Assembly: GCA_040755535.1 (NCBI GenBank)
Contig: JBFMAV010000004.1
Span: 1-64,000, forward strand
Length of the DNA stretch: 64,000 bases
Reading direction: 5' to 3'
From: Aquabacter sp040755535
GTDB taxonomy: Bacteria > Pseudomonadota > Alphaproteobacteria > Rhizobiales > Xanthobacteraceae
Shown here: positions 40,491 to 51,118 of the stretch, one piece after another
How positions within the stretch are numbered: the first letter of the stretch is position 1
Layout of the letters: every line of letters starts with the position of its first letter
Program-made: the position numbers and the translations under genes
Notes under the pieces: model-generated
What the model was told of the DNA's origin: nothing
Seen by the model: only the letters and a program-made list of their open reading frames with translations
Database searches by the model: none

Positions 40491-41492
40491 CTACGCGGCG
40501 CGTGCGGGGGAGAGGAGGGGTTCCAGCCCCTCGTCCCAGGGCGGCACCGCGCCATAGAGCGCGGCGAGGTGATCGATGAAGACGCGCACCTTCTGCGGCA
40601 GGAAGCGGCGCGAGGGATAGACGGCGAACACGCCGACCCGGCTGGAGGCGTGAAAATCCGGCAGGACCACCTTGAGGCTGCCGGCCCGCAATTCCGGCCC
40701 CACATCCCAGGTGGAGCGCAGCGCGATGCCCATGCCCGCCAGAACCGCCGCGCGCACCACTTCGTTGGAATTGGTGCGCAAGGTGGAATGCACGCGCTGC
40801 GTCACCGGCCCGTCCGGGCCTTCCAGGCGCCAGGGATCCTGGCTGTGGGTGGCGAGCAGGCGGTGGCCGGCAAGGTCCGCGAAGCTCTCGGGCAAGCCGG
40901 CGCGGGCGAGATAGTCGGGCGTCGCGCACAGGACGCGATGGACCGGCGCGAGGCGCCGGGCCACCAGGCTGGAATCCGAGAGGTCCGCGATGCGCACGGC
41001 GAGATCAAAGCCTTCGCCCACGATGTCCACGAAGCCGTCGGAGAGTTCGAGATCCACGGTCAGGTCGGGATTGGCCTCCAGCAGCGGGCCGAGATGGGGC
41101 GCGATATGCAGGCGACCGAAGGAGGTGGGCGCCGCCACCCGCAGCAGGCCGCGCGCTTCCGACGAGCGGCGGGACAATTGGCTCTCCGCCTCCTCGATGG
41201 AGGACAGGATGGTGACGACGCGCTCGTAAAAGCCCTGGCCGGCCTCGGTGAGCGTGACCTTGCGCGTGGTGCGCTGGAACAGGCGCGCGCCGAGCCGCTC
41301 CTCCAGCCGCTGGATGCGCTTCGACACCACCGGCGGGGAGAGCGCCAATTCCCGCCCGGCGGCGGAAAGGCTGCCGGCCGTGACGATGCGGGCGAAGATT
41401 TCCAGATCGCCGAGATTGCCGAGCAGCGGGCGGGCTTCGGCCACGGCGCGGCGGGGAGCGGAGGGCGGGGCGGGGCGGGGCATTTTTTCCAT
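40491..41492 (-). CDS. LysR family transcriptional regulator
   Basis: A 333-residue LysR regulator: helix-turn-helix in DLEIFARIVTAGSLSAAGRELALSPPVVSKRIQRLEERLGARLFQRTTRKVTLTEAG (residues about 28-85) and an effector domain (GLLRVAAPTSFGRLHIAP, LARAGLP, VLAGMGIALRSTWDV). The N-terminus has a Pro/Arg-rich extension; ATGs at 41492 and 41483 are alternatives. Divergent from glcD with 104 bp between, so it is the natural candidate regulator of glcDEF, though it could also govern azlCD. Confidence 0.9.
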   Translation of the reverse strand: MEKMPRPAPPSAPRRAVAEARPLLGNLGDLEIFARIVTAGSLSAAGRELALSPPVVSKRIQRLEERLGARLFQRTTRKVTLTEAGQGFYERVVTILSSIEEAESQLSRRSSEARGLLRVAAPTSFGRLHIAPHLGPLLEANPDLTVDLELSDGFVDIVGEGFDLAVRIADLSDSSLVARRLAPVHRVLCATPDYLARAGLPESFADLAGHRLLATHSQDPWRLEGPDGPVTQRVHSTLRTNSNEVVRAAVLAGMGIALRSTWDVGPELRAGSLKVVLPDFHASSRVGVFAVYPSRRFLPQKVRVFIDHLAALYGAVPPWDEGLEPLLSPARAA

Positions 41493-41596
41493 CTCTCCCG
41501 CGATTTTTAACGAAACGCGACATAATCCGCGACGGTTTTTCCGCCTGGAACGATTATAGTGTAGGTGGAGGACACAAACCCAAGGAACATCGCCGA

Positions 41597-43090
41597 ATGA
41601 GCCTCAGGCTGCCGGCTGCGGACGAGAGCGTGCTGGCGCGGCGCGCCCAGATCATCGCCGATCTGTCCGCCATCGTGCCCGGAGAGGGCGTCATCTTCCA
41701 CGAACGGGAGATGAAGCCTTACGAATCCGACGGCGTGACCGCCTACAAGCAGATGCCGCTCGTGGTGGTGCTGCCGCAGACCACCGAACAGGTCTCGCGG
41801 GTTCTCAAATACTGCCATGCGGGCGGCATTCGCGTTGTGCCGCGCGGCGCGGGCACCTCGCTCTCGGGCGGCGCGCTGCCGCTTCAGGACGGCGTGCTGC
41901 TGGGCATGGGGAAGTTCAACCGGATCCTCGACATCGACTATGCCAATCGCTGCGCCGTGGTGCAGCCGGGCGTGACCAATCTCGGCATCACCCGCGCGGT
42001 GGAGCATGAGGGCTTCTATTACGCCCCCGATCCCTCCTCGCAGATCGCCTGCACCATCGGCGGCAATGTGGGGGAGAATTCCGGCGGCGTGCACACGCTG
42101 AAATACGGGCTCACCACCAACAATGTGCTGGGCGTCGAGATGGTGCTGATCACCGGCGAGGTGGTGCGGCTCGGCGGCCGGCATCTGGATGCCGGCGGGC
42201 TCGATCTTCTGGCGGCGGTGATCGGCTCGGAGGGGCTGTTGGGCGTCGTCACCGAGGTCACGGTGCGCCTGTTGAAGAAGCCGGACGTGGCCCGCGCGGT
42301 GCTGGTGGGTTTCCCCACCTCGGAGGATGCGGGCGACTGTGTCGCCAAGATCATCGCCGCCGGCATCATCCCCGCCGGCATCGAGATGATGGACCGCGAC
42401 GCCATCGCCGCCGCCGAGGCCTTCGTGAAGGTGGGCTATCCGCTGGACGTGGAGGCCCTGCTCATCGTCGAACTGGACGGCCCGGAGGCCGAGTGCGCGC
42501 ACCTGCTTGAAGAGGTGAGCCGCATCGCCGCCGCCTGCAATTCCTCGACCCTGCGCGTGTCCCGCACGGAGGAGGAGCGGCTCGGCTTCTGGGCGGGCCG
42601 CAAGGCGGCGTTCCCCGCGGTGGGGCGGCTCTCGCCCGATTATCTGTGCATGGACGGCACCATTCCGCGCAAGCAATTGCCCCTGGTGCTGACCCGCATG
42701 CGCGAATTGTCGGCCCGCTACGGCCTGCGCGTCGCCAATGTCTTCCATGCCGGCGACGGCAATCTGCATCCGCTGATCCTCTATGACGCCAACCAGCCGG
42801 GCGAGATGGACAAGGCCGAGGCGTTCGGCGCGGACATTCTGCGCCTGTGCGTGCAGGTGGGCGGCGTGCTGACCGGCGAGCATGGCGTCGGCGTGGAGAA
42901 GCGCGACCTGATGCCCGAAATGTTCGACGCGACCGACCTGGCCCATCAGCAGCGCCTCAAATGCGCCTTCGACGACCAGGGCCTGCTCAATCCCGGCAAG
43001 GTGTTTCCCACCCTCCATCGCTGCGCGGAACTCGGGCGCATGCATGTGAGCGGCGGGCAGGTGCCCTTCCCCGATCTGCCCCGCTTCTGA
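41597..43090 (+). CDS. glcD: Glycolate oxidase subunit GlcD
   Basis: A 497-residue FAD subunit of glycolate oxidase: FAD_binding_4 with VVPRGAGTSLSGGALP and DPSSQIACTIGGNVGENSGG, and the C-terminal cap with NVFHAGDGNLHPLILYD and LTGEHGVGVEKRDLM. With GlcE and GlcF it oxidises glycolate to glyoxylate at the membrane. AAGGA lies before the ATG; a TATAGT hexamer at 41555 could be its -10. First gene of glcDEF. Confidence 0.96.
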   Translation: MSLRLPAADESVLARRAQIIADLSAIVPGEGVIFHEREMKPYESDGVTAYKQMPLVVVLPQTTEQVSRVLKYCHAGGIRVVPRGAGTSLSGGALPLQDGVLLGMGKFNRILDIDYANRCAVVQPGVTNLGITRAVEHEGFYYAPDPSSQIACTIGGNVGENSGGVHTLKYGLTTNNVLGVEMVLITGEVVRLGGRHLDAGGLDLLAAVIGSEGLLGVVTEVTVRLLKKPDVARAVLVGFPTSEDAGDCVAKIIAAGIIPAGIEMMDRDAIAAAEAFVKVGYPLDVEALLIVELDGPEAECAHLLEEVSRIAAACNSSTLRVSRTEEERLGFWAGRKAAFPAVGRLSPDYLCMDGTIPRKQLPLVLTRMRELSARYGLRVANVFHAGDGNLHPLILYDANQPGEMDKAEAFGADILRLCVQVGGVLTGEHGVGVEKRDLMPEMFDATDLAHQQRLKCAFDDQGLLNPGKVFPTLHRCAELGRMHVSGGQVPFPDLPRF

Positions 43091-43100
43091 GCCGCCGGAC

Positions 43101-44315
43101 ATGTCCATGACTGAACAGGTTCGGATTTCCGACGAGGCGGAACTGGTCGCGGCGGTGGCATCGGCCGCCGCGTCGGGCACGCGCCTCGCCATTGCGGGAC
43201 GGGGCACCAAGCAGGGCATCGGCCGCCCGCTGGAGGTGGCCCGCGTGCTCGATCTCTCCGCATTGTCGGGCGTGACGCTCTATGAGCCCGAGGAACTGGT
43301 ATTGACCGCGCGCGCGGGCACGCCGCTCAGTGAAATCACCGCGCTCTTGGCACAGAACCGCCAGATGCTCGCCTTCGAGCCCATGGATACCGGGCCGATC
43401 TTCGGCGCGGCGGCGGGAGACGGCACGCTCGGCGGCCTGTTCGCCTGCAACCTCTCCGGCCCGCGCCGCCTCAGCCATGGCGCGGTGCGCGACCACGCTT
43501 TGGGGATCCGCGCCGTCTCGGGGCGCGGGGAAGTGTTCAAGTCGGGCGGGCGGGTGATGAAGAATGTCACCGGCTATGACCTGCCGCGCATGCTGGCCGG
43601 CTCGTTCGGCACGCTCGCGGTGATGAGCGATATCACGCTGAAGGTTCTCCCCACCCCGGAGACCGAGGAGACGCTCGTGGTGTTCGGCCTCGACCCGGCC
43701 TCGGCCGCGCGGGCCATGAGCGCGGCCATGGGCTCGTCCTGCGAGGTCTCCGGCGCCGCCACCCTGCCGGCCGAGATCGCGCGCCGCCGGCCCGAGGCCC
43801 CCGCGGACGTGTCCGTCACCGCCTTTCGCCTGGAGGGCTTCGCCCCGTCCGTGCGGGCGCGCCGGGCCATGCTGATTTCCGTCCTGATGCCCTTCGGCGC
43901 GGTGGAAGTGCTGGACGAGGCCGCCTCGCGCGCCTTCTGGGTCCTGGTGCGCGACGCGCTGCCCTTTGCCGGCACCGCGCCGCGCGCGCTCTGGCGCATC
44001 TCCACCGCCCCCATGGCGGGGCCGGTCCTGGGGCGTGCGCTGTCCGAGGCGCTGGGCGCGGAGACCTTCTGCGATTGGGCCGGCGGGCTGGTCTGGGCGC
44101 TCATGCCGGACGAGGCCGCCCGCGCCGCAGATGTGCGCGCCGCGCTCGCGCCCCATGGCGGCCACGCGACCTTGCTGCGCGGCACGCCGGAGGCACGGGC
44201 CGGCGCCGTCTTCCAGCCGCTGGAGGCGAATCTCGCCGCCCTGACCGCGCGGGTCAAAGCCAGCTTCGACCCGCGCGGCATTCTCAATCCGGGGCGCATG
44301 TATGCGGGGATGTGA
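43101..44315 (+). CDS. glcE: Glycolate oxidase subunit GlcE
   Basis: A 404-residue FAD-binding subunit: IAGRGTKQGIGRPLEV, LTARAGTPLSEITALLAQNRQMLAFEPMDTGPIFG, GGLFACNLSGPRRLSHGAVRDHALGIRAVSGRGEVFKSGGRVMKNVTGYDLPRMLAGSFGTLAVMSDITLKVLP, and a C-terminus ending FDPRGILNPGRMYAGM. It is one of the two flavin-type subunits of the glycolate oxidase complex. It starts 10 bp after glcD; an ATG at 43107 is an alternative start. Confidence 0.95.
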   Translation: MSMTEQVRISDEAELVAAVASAAASGTRLAIAGRGTKQGIGRPLEVARVLDLSALSGVTLYEPEELVLTARAGTPLSEITALLAQNRQMLAFEPMDTGPIFGAAAGDGTLGGLFACNLSGPRRLSHGAVRDHALGIRAVSGRGEVFKSGGRVMKNVTGYDLPRMLAGSFGTLAVMSDITLKVLPTPETEETLVVFGLDPASAARAMSAAMGSSCEVSGAATLPAEIARRRPEAPADVSVTAFRLEGFAPSVRARRAMLISVLMPFGAVEVLDEAASRAFWVLVRDALPFAGTAPRALWRISTAPMAGPVLGRALSEALGAETFCDWAGGLVWALMPDEAARAADVRAALAPHGGHATLLRGTPEARAGAVFQPLEANLAALTARVKASFDPRGILNPGRMYAGM

Positions 44316-44345
44316 GCGCGTGCGTCGTCTGCGGGAGGCGTATCG

Positions 44346-45656
44346 ATGAAGACCGAATTCTCCCTCGCCCAGCTTGCGGACCCACGCATCGCGGAGGCCG
44401 ACCGCATCCTGCGGGCCTGCGTCCATTGCGGCTTCTGCACCGCCACCTGCCCGACCTATGTGCTGCTGGGCGATGAATTGGATAGTCCGCGCGGGCGCAT
44501 CTATCTCATCAAGGACATGCTGGAAAATGACCGCCCCGCAGATGCGGAGGTGGCTAAGCATATCGATCGCTGCCTGTCCTGCCTGTCCTGCATGACCACT
44601 TGCCCCTCGGGCGTGCACTACATGCATCTGGTGGATCAGGCGCGGGTGCATGTGGAGGAGACCTATCGGCGCCCTCTGATGGACCGCCTCTATCGGGCCG
44701 TTCTGGCGCGCGTCCTCCCCTATCGGGACCGCTTCCGTCTCGCCATGCTGGGCGCGGTGGCGGCCAAGCCCCTCGCGCCTTTGCTTGCGGCCATTCCGGC
44801 CCTGCGGCCCGCCGCCGCCATGCTGCGCCTCGCCCAATGGCCGCGCGGGCGCAGCGCGGACGAGGTGCCAGGCGTGCGGCCCGCGAACGGCCCGCGCCGC
44901 GCGCGCGTCGCGCTTCTCGCCGGCTGTGCGCAGCCGGCGCTGCGGCCCGAGATCGACGCGGCCGCCCTGCGCCTGCTGAACCGCATGGATGTGGAGGTGG
45001 TGCGGGTGGCGGGCGAGGGCTGCTGCGGCTCCCTGGTCCATCACATGGGTCGCGCCGAGCAAGCCCATGGGCTCGCCCGCGCCAATATCGATGCCTGGAT
45101 CCGCGAGATGGACGGGCCGGGTCTTGATGCCATCCTCGTGACGGTGTCGGGCTGCGGCACCTCCATCAAGGATTACGGCCATGTCTTCCGCCTCGATCCC
45201 GCCTATGCGGACAAGGCGGCGCGGGTCTCGGCCATCGCCCGGGACATCACCGAATTCGTGGCGGCGCAGGGCCTGCCCGCGGGGCGGGACATGGGCGTGC
45301 GGGTCGGCTATCACGCGGCCTGCTCGCTCCAGCACGGCCAGAAGATCAAGGGCCCGCCGGTGGCCCTGCTGAAGGGGGCCGGATTCACCGTCGCCGAGCC
45401 GTTCGAAAGCCATTTGTGCTGCGGCTCGGCCGGCACCTACAACATGCTCCAGAGCGAGATCGCGGGCCGCCTGCGCGACCGCAAGGTGAGCCATCTGGAA
45501 GCGCTCGCCCCGGACGTGATCGCCTCGGGCAATATCGGCTGCCTCACCCAGATCGGCAGCGGCACGCGCATTCCCACCGTCCATACGGTGGAGCTTCTGG
45601 ACTGGGCGACGGGCGGGCCGGCCCCCGCCGCGCTGGCGCATCGCTCTGCCGCGTGA
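44346..45656 (+). CDS. glcF: Glycolate oxidase iron-sulfur subunit GlcF
   Basis: A 436-residue iron-sulfur subunit with two [4Fe-4S] motifs: CVHCGFCTATCP (Cys25, 28, 31, 35) and CLSCLSCMTTCP (Cys76, 79, 82, 86). Two CCG domains follow (EGCCGSLVHHMG and HLCCGSAGTYNM). It relays electrons from GlcD/GlcE to the quinone pool. 30 bp after glcE. Confidence 0.97.
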   Translation: MKTEFSLAQLADPRIAEADRILRACVHCGFCTATCPTYVLLGDELDSPRGRIYLIKDMLENDRPADAEVAKHIDRCLSCLSCMTTCPSGVHYMHLVDQARVHVEETYRRPLMDRLYRAVLARVLPYRDRFRLAMLGAVAAKPLAPLLAAIPALRPAAAMLRLAQWPRGRSADEVPGVRPANGPRRARVALLAGCAQPALRPEIDAAALRLLNRMDVEVVRVAGEGCCGSLVHHMGRAEQAHGLARANIDAWIREMDGPGLDAILVTVSGCGTSIKDYGHVFRLDPAYADKAARVSAIARDITEFVAAQGLPAGRDMGVRVGYHAACSLQHGQKIKGPPVALLKGAGFTVAEPFESHLCCGSAGTYNMLQSEIAGRLRDRKVSHLEALAPDVIASGNIGCLTQIGSGTRIPTVHTVELLDWATGGPAPAALAHRSAA

Positions 45657-45723
45657 CGACTGTTTCCGGTCGGGCGAAAAACTGTTGCCGCGCGGTGCTA
45701 TAAACGCCGCCGCGCGACATGGG

Positions 45724-45777
45724 CTAGAGCGTGATCCGATCAGGTATCAACCTGATCGGTAAAATGGTCTCTAGAGC
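45724..45777 (+). repeat. Dispersed palindromic element, copy C (short, 54 bp)
   Basis: CTAGAGC, then hairpin 1 with a near-perfect stem (GATCCGATCAGGT, ATCA, ACCTGATCGGT), and a second CTAGAGC at 45771-45777. The central box and hairpin 2 are missing, so it is an internally deleted or minimal form. Between glcF and thiE. Confidence 0.75.
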
Positions 45778-45843
45778 AGCGGTCTCAGTCGCTGCCCTGA
45801 GGACAGGCCCCGCGTCGCGTACACCCTTAGGTCCGGAGACCTG

Positions 45844-46482
45844 ATGCCGCGTCCCTTCGATCTCAGCCTTTATCTGGTCACCGACCCGCGTCTCACCGCA
45901 GAGCGCGGCCTTCTGGAGACGGTGCGCGCTGCGGTCGCCGGCGGCGTGACGCTGGTGCAGCTGCGCGACCCGGAGGCGAAGGGCCGCGCGCTCGCCGAAC
46001 AGGCGCGCGCTCTGCTCGACCTGCTGCGCCCGCTCGGCATCCCACTGCTGATCAATGACCGCGTGGATGTGGCGGTGGCGGTGGGGGCGGACGGCGTTCA
46101 TCTCGGTCAGGACGATCTCGCGCCCGCTGCCGCCCGCGCGATGCTGGGGCCGGAGCGCATTCTCGGCCTCTCCGTGGGCACGCTGGAGGAATTGGCCGGC
46201 TCCGATCTGTCGGGCGTGGATTATCTCGGCACCGGTCCTGTGCGCGGCACCGGCACCAAGGCCGATGCGGGCGCGGCCATCGGGGTTGCGGGATTTGCGG
46301 CGGTGCGGGCGCGGGTGTCGCTGCCCATGGTCGCCATTGGCGGCCTTGATCGCTCGGCCGTGCGGGATCTCATTCAGGCGGGCGCGGACGGCGTGGCCGT
46401 CGTGTCCGCCATCTGCGCGGCGCCGGACGTCCAGTCCGCCGCCCGCGCGCTGCGGGAGGAAATCGTCTCCGCCCGCGCCTGA
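45844..46482 (+). CDS. thiE: Thiamine-phosphate synthase
   Basis: A 212-residue TIM-barrel ThiE: LYLVTDPRLT, VTLVQLRDPEAKGRAL, IPLLINDRVDVAVAVGADGVHLGQDDL, VDYLGTGPVRGTGTKADAG and VAIGGLDRSAVRDLIQAGADGVAVVSAI. It joins hydroxymethylpyrimidine pyrophosphate and thiazole phosphate. GGAG five bases before the ATG. Alone, without other thi genes, and no TPP riboswitch fold could be established in the 66-bp leader. The glyoxylate neighbours are not thiamine-linked. Confidence 0.9.
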   Translation: MPRPFDLSLYLVTDPRLTAERGLLETVRAAVAGGVTLVQLRDPEAKGRALAEQARALLDLLRPLGIPLLINDRVDVAVAVGADGVHLGQDDLAPAAARAMLGPERILGLSVGTLEELAGSDLSGVDYLGTGPVRGTGTKADAGAAIGVAGFAAVRARVSLPMVAIGGLDRSAVRDLIQAGADGVAVVSAICAAPDVQSAARALREEIVSARA

Positions 46483-46557
46483 CTTTCCGCGCGCCTCCGG
46501 CGCCAGACTGTGTGTGTTTCGCGTTGTCCAAGGTCCAGACAGAGGGAGACCGACATC

Positions 46558-48156
<1,599 letters not shown>

Positions 48157-48160
48157 TCGA

Positions 48161-48187
48161 GAGGGGCGGGCCGTGGCCCGCCCCCTC
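48161..48187 (+). terminator. GC-rich hairpin after aceB
   Basis: Stem GGGGCGGGCC/GGCCCGCCCC (10 bp, two-base loop) five bases after the aceB stop. No T run follows, so it may act as an mRNA 3' stabiliser or an atypical terminator. Confidence 0.45.
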
Positions 48188-48298
48188 GCCACGTCATATT
48201 ACCTAACGTAAACTTTAACGAAATTTCATGCGCGCCCGCCCTTCCACCGTCACAGGCCCATGCTCATATGCGGCCCATTGATGGACCGGAGCGGACCC

Positions 48299-49114
48299 AT
48301 GACCCCCGACGAGCGTTCCCTGATTGACGGCCTGTTCGACCGCCTGGAGGGCGCGGCGGCGCAGCCGCGCGATGCCGATGCGGAGGCGCTGATCGCGCGG
48401 CGCGTCCAGCGCGCGCCCTATGCGCCCTATGCGCTCGCCCAGACCGTGCTGGTGCAGGACCACGCCCTTCAGCAGGCCGCCGCGCGTATCCAGGAGCTTG
48501 AGGAGCAACTGAGCCGTCAGACGCAGCCTGCCGCCGCCCCGGCCTCGTCGGGGAGCTTCCTCGGTGGTCTTCTCGGCGGGCGCGGCACGTCCGTCCCCTC
48601 CACCGGCAATCGGGGCATGGCGCTGCCCCAGCAGGGGAGCGGATATACCGCGCCCGGCTACCAGCCCTCCGCCAGTGGCTACACGTCCCCCGGCTTCAAC
48701 CAGGGCGGCTATGCCCAGCCCCAGCCCCAGCCGCCCGCGGCCGGTCCCTGGGCGCAGCAGCGTTCCGGCTTCGGCGGCGGCGGCTTCCTTCAGGGCGCGC
48801 TGGCGACGGCGGCCGGCGTCGCGGGCGGCGCGCTCCTTTATGACGGCATCCGCAACATGATGTCCGGCGGCACTGGCCCCATCGCGGAGCAGGCGGCCCT
48901 CTTGGACCCCGGGCAGGCGGCCGGCGATCTTGGCCAGCAGGCGCAGGAGGCCCTCGGCGGCAATCCCTGGGGCGCGGGCGGGCAGGACACGTCCGCCCAG
49001 GATGCCGGCTTCGTCGATGACGGCTCGCAGGACGCCTCGGTCCAGGATGCCAGCTACGGCAATGACGATGGCGGCTGGGACGCGGGCGGCGGCGACGATT
49101 CCAGCTGGACCTGA
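48299..49114 (+). CDS. DUF2076 protein with acidic low-complexity tail
   Basis: A 271-residue DUF2076 protein: MTPDERSLIDGLFDRLEGAAAQPRDADAEALI and a helical N-terminal domain to about residue 80 with a short coiled coil (QQAAARIQELEEQLSRQ). A Gly/Pro/Gln/Tyr-rich linker follows, then a hydrophobic Gly/Ala stretch (FLQGALATAAGVAGGALLYDGI) and an acidic Asp/Gly/Ser/Trp-rich tail with repeated S-x-QDAS-like units. Function unknown; possibly an envelope or phase-separating protein. GGAG lies seven bases before the ATG at 48299. Confidence 0.8.
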   Translation: MTPDERSLIDGLFDRLEGAAAQPRDADAEALIARRVQRAPYAPYALAQTVLVQDHALQQAAARIQELEEQLSRQTQPAAAPASSGSFLGGLLGGRGTSVPSTGNRGMALPQQGSGYTAPGYQPSASGYTSPGFNQGGYAQPQPQPPAAGPWAQQRSGFGGGGFLQGALATAAGVAGGALLYDGIRNMMSGGTGPIAEQAALLDPGQAAGDLGQQAQEALGGNPWGAGGQDTSAQDAGFVDDGSQDASVQDASYGNDDGGWDAGGGDDSSWT

Positions 49115-49159
49115 TGCGGGACGCTGACCGCCCCGCCGCATGGCGGGGCGTGGTCCGTC

Positions 49160-49861
49160 TCAGTCCATGATGCAGGCGCGCACCGTCACCCGATAGGTGC
49201 GCTCCCGCCCCAGCATGTGCGCCTCATAGGCGCCCCGGAACAGGCTGGCGAGCGCGGGATGGCGCACATTCAGCCCGCCCGCATAGGTGCCGATGGCCGG
49301 CAGAACCATGCGCTGGCCGTCGGTGGCGAAGCAGCGGCGGCGAATGGTCCGTCCGCGCACCGCGATCCGCGCGGCGGGATGGAGATGGCCCGCGACTTCC
49401 CCCGGCTCGCCCGCCGCTTGCGGCTCGTGGCGGAACACCAGCGGGCCGATGCGGGCCTCCACCGCCCAGTCGCCCTCCAGGAGCGGCGAGGGGGTGGGAT
49501 CGTGATTTCCGGCGATCCAGATGAAAGAGCGCCCCGCCTGAAGGGCGCGCAGGCGGACGTGGGCCTCGCGGGTGAGCCGGGCGGCGCCGTCCCCGTCATG
49601 GAAGCTGTCGCCGAGCGCGATGAGCGTGCGCGGCCGCCAGCGCGTCACCATGGCCTCCAGCTGGGTCAGGGTGTCGGCGGTGTCGTAAGGGGGCAGCATG
49701 CGGCCCCGCCGTGCCAGGGATGAGCCCTTTTCCAGGTGCAGGTCAGCCACCGCGAGCAGCCCCTCGGCGGGCCAGAACAGCCCGCCGGCGGGATCAAGCA
49801 GCACCTCGGCGCCGCGCAGCGCCAGGATCGGATGCGGAACGGAATCGGAACGCGCGAGCAT
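49160..49861 (-). CDS. pdeM: PdeM-type metallophosphoesterase (ligase-associated DNA damage response)
   Basis: A 233-residue calcineurin-like phosphoesterase: VADLHLEKGSSLARRG, LIALGDSFHDGDGA, WIAGNHDPTP, VFRHEP and VAGHLHPAARI, ending with a conserved RCFATDGQRMVLPAIGTYAGGLNV. It matches the PdeM/ligase-associated endonuclease family that normally abuts an Lhr-like helicase. Here that helicase is 2.9 kb upstream, with two unrelated genes between. Same strand as all of them. Confidence 0.9.
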   Translation of the reverse strand: MLARSDSVPHPILALRGAEVLLDPAGGLFWPAEGLLAVADLHLEKGSSLARRGRMLPPYDTADTLTQLEAMVTRWRPRTLIALGDSFHDGDGAARLTREAHVRLRALQAGRSFIWIAGNHDPTPSPLLEGDWAVEARIGPLVFRHEPQAAGEPGEVAGHLHPAARIAVRGRTIRRRCFATDGQRMVLPAIGTYAGGLNVRHPALASLFRGAYEAHMLGRERTYRVTVRACIMD

Positions 49862-49906
49862 GTCCGGATATTGCCCATCCCATCGGCGGCGGCAAGCCGC
49901 CGTCGC

Positions 49907-50998
49907 TCATTTGAAAAGGTGGCGCAGGCCCGAGGGCTGGCACCGCAGATATTGGTTCGCGGCATGGACACTGTCGCCCAGCGCGGCCGCCGCGTGCCAG
50001 GGCCAGCGCGGATCGTACAAAATGCCGCGCGCCAGCGCGATGGCGTCCGCCTTGCCGGAGGTCAGGATCTCCTCCGCATGGGCCGGGTCGGTGATCAGCC
50101 CGACCGCGAGGGTCGGCAGTCCCGTCTCGGCGCGGATGCGGTCCGCGAAGGGCACCTGATAGCCCGGCGCGATGGTGATCTGCTGGTCGGCGGAAAGCCC
50201 GCCCGAGGAGACGTGGATCACATCCAGGCCGCGCGCCTTCAGTTCGCGGGCGAACACCACGCTCTGCTCCAGGTCCCAGCCGCCATCCACCCAATCGGTC
50301 GCGGAGATGCGCACGAAGACCGGCATGGCCTCGGGCAGCGCCGCGCGCACCGCCTCGAACACTTCCAGGGGGAAGCGCATGCGGTTCTCCAGCACGCCGC
50401 CATAGGAATCGGTGCGCACATTGGAGAGGGGGGAGAGGAACTGGTGCAGCAGATAGCCGTGGGCGGCATGGATCTCGACCATGTCGAAGCCGATCCGGGC
50501 CGCGCGCCGGGCGGTGTCCACGAAGGCGGCCTTCACCCGTTCCAGGCCATCGGCATCGAGCGCGAGCGGCGCGGGATCGGCGCCGTGGAAGGACAAAGCC
50601 GAGGGGGCGACCGGCACCCAGCCGCCATCCGCCGCCGCGATCCGTCCGCCGCCCTTCCAGGGATAATTCACCGACGCTTTTCGCCCCGCATGGGCGATCT
50701 GCACGCCGATGGGCATGGGCGACCAGGCCCGTATCCGCCGCACCACGTCGGCGAGCGCGCTCTCCGTCTCGTCGGACCAGAGGCCGAGGTCCCAGGGCGA
50801 GATGCGCCCTTCCGGCTCCACCGCTGTCGCTTCGAGGATCAGCAGGCCCGCGCCCGACTGGGCGAGATTGCCCAGATGCATCAGGTGCCAGTCGGAGGCG
50901 ATGCCGTCGCGCGCCGAATATTGGCACATGGGCGCGATGACGATGCGGTTGTCCAGGGTGAGGCCGCGCAAGGACCAGGGCGTGAACAAGGCGGACAT
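49907..50998 (-). CDS. Old yellow enzyme family NADPH:flavin oxidoreductase (NamA/YqjM-like)
   Basis: A 363-residue FMN TIM-barrel ene-reductase: LFTPWSLRGLTLDNRIVIAPMCQYSA (cysteine of the YqjM class), GVQIAHAGRKAS, DMVEIHAAHGYLLHQFLSPLSNVRTDSYGG (catalytic Tyr and Arg region), VRISATDW, DVIHVSSGGLSADQQI and VGLITDPAHAEEIL. It probably reduces activated double bonds or xenobiotics. The start at 50998 follows GGGGA; upstream in-frame starts are rejected. Lies between pdeM and ansP. Confidence 0.9.
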   Translation of the reverse strand: MSALFTPWSLRGLTLDNRIVIAPMCQYSARDGIASDWHLMHLGNLAQSGAGLLILEATAVEPEGRISPWDLGLWSDETESALADVVRRIRAWSPMPIGVQIAHAGRKASVNYPWKGGGRIAAADGGWVPVAPSALSFHGADPAPLALDADGLERVKAAFVDTARRAARIGFDMVEIHAAHGYLLHQFLSPLSNVRTDSYGGVLENRMRFPLEVFEAVRAALPEAMPVFVRISATDWVDGGWDLEQSVVFARELKARGLDVIHVSSGGLSADQQITIAPGYQVPFADRIRAETGLPTLAVGLITDPAHAEEILTSGKADAIALARGILYDPRWPWHAAAALGDSVHAANQYLRCQPSGLRHLFK

Positions 50999-51118
50999 GA
51001 GGGGTTCCCCGTAAGTGCACAGGGACAATAAGGCGCCCTTCGCGTCTGGCAAGTCGGGGACGGGTGTCGTGCCCCGCCCCTCACGCAGCCCTGATGCGCG
51101 CCGGCGCTCCCGCTGCGT

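Noticed and set aside
45778..45843. Possible TPP riboswitch before thiE
   Set aside because: CTGAGG and ACACCCTT are faintly reminiscent of the conserved thi-box strings. The second conserved core (CTGAT...CCAGCG-like) and the closing helix are missing, and the leader is only 66 bp.
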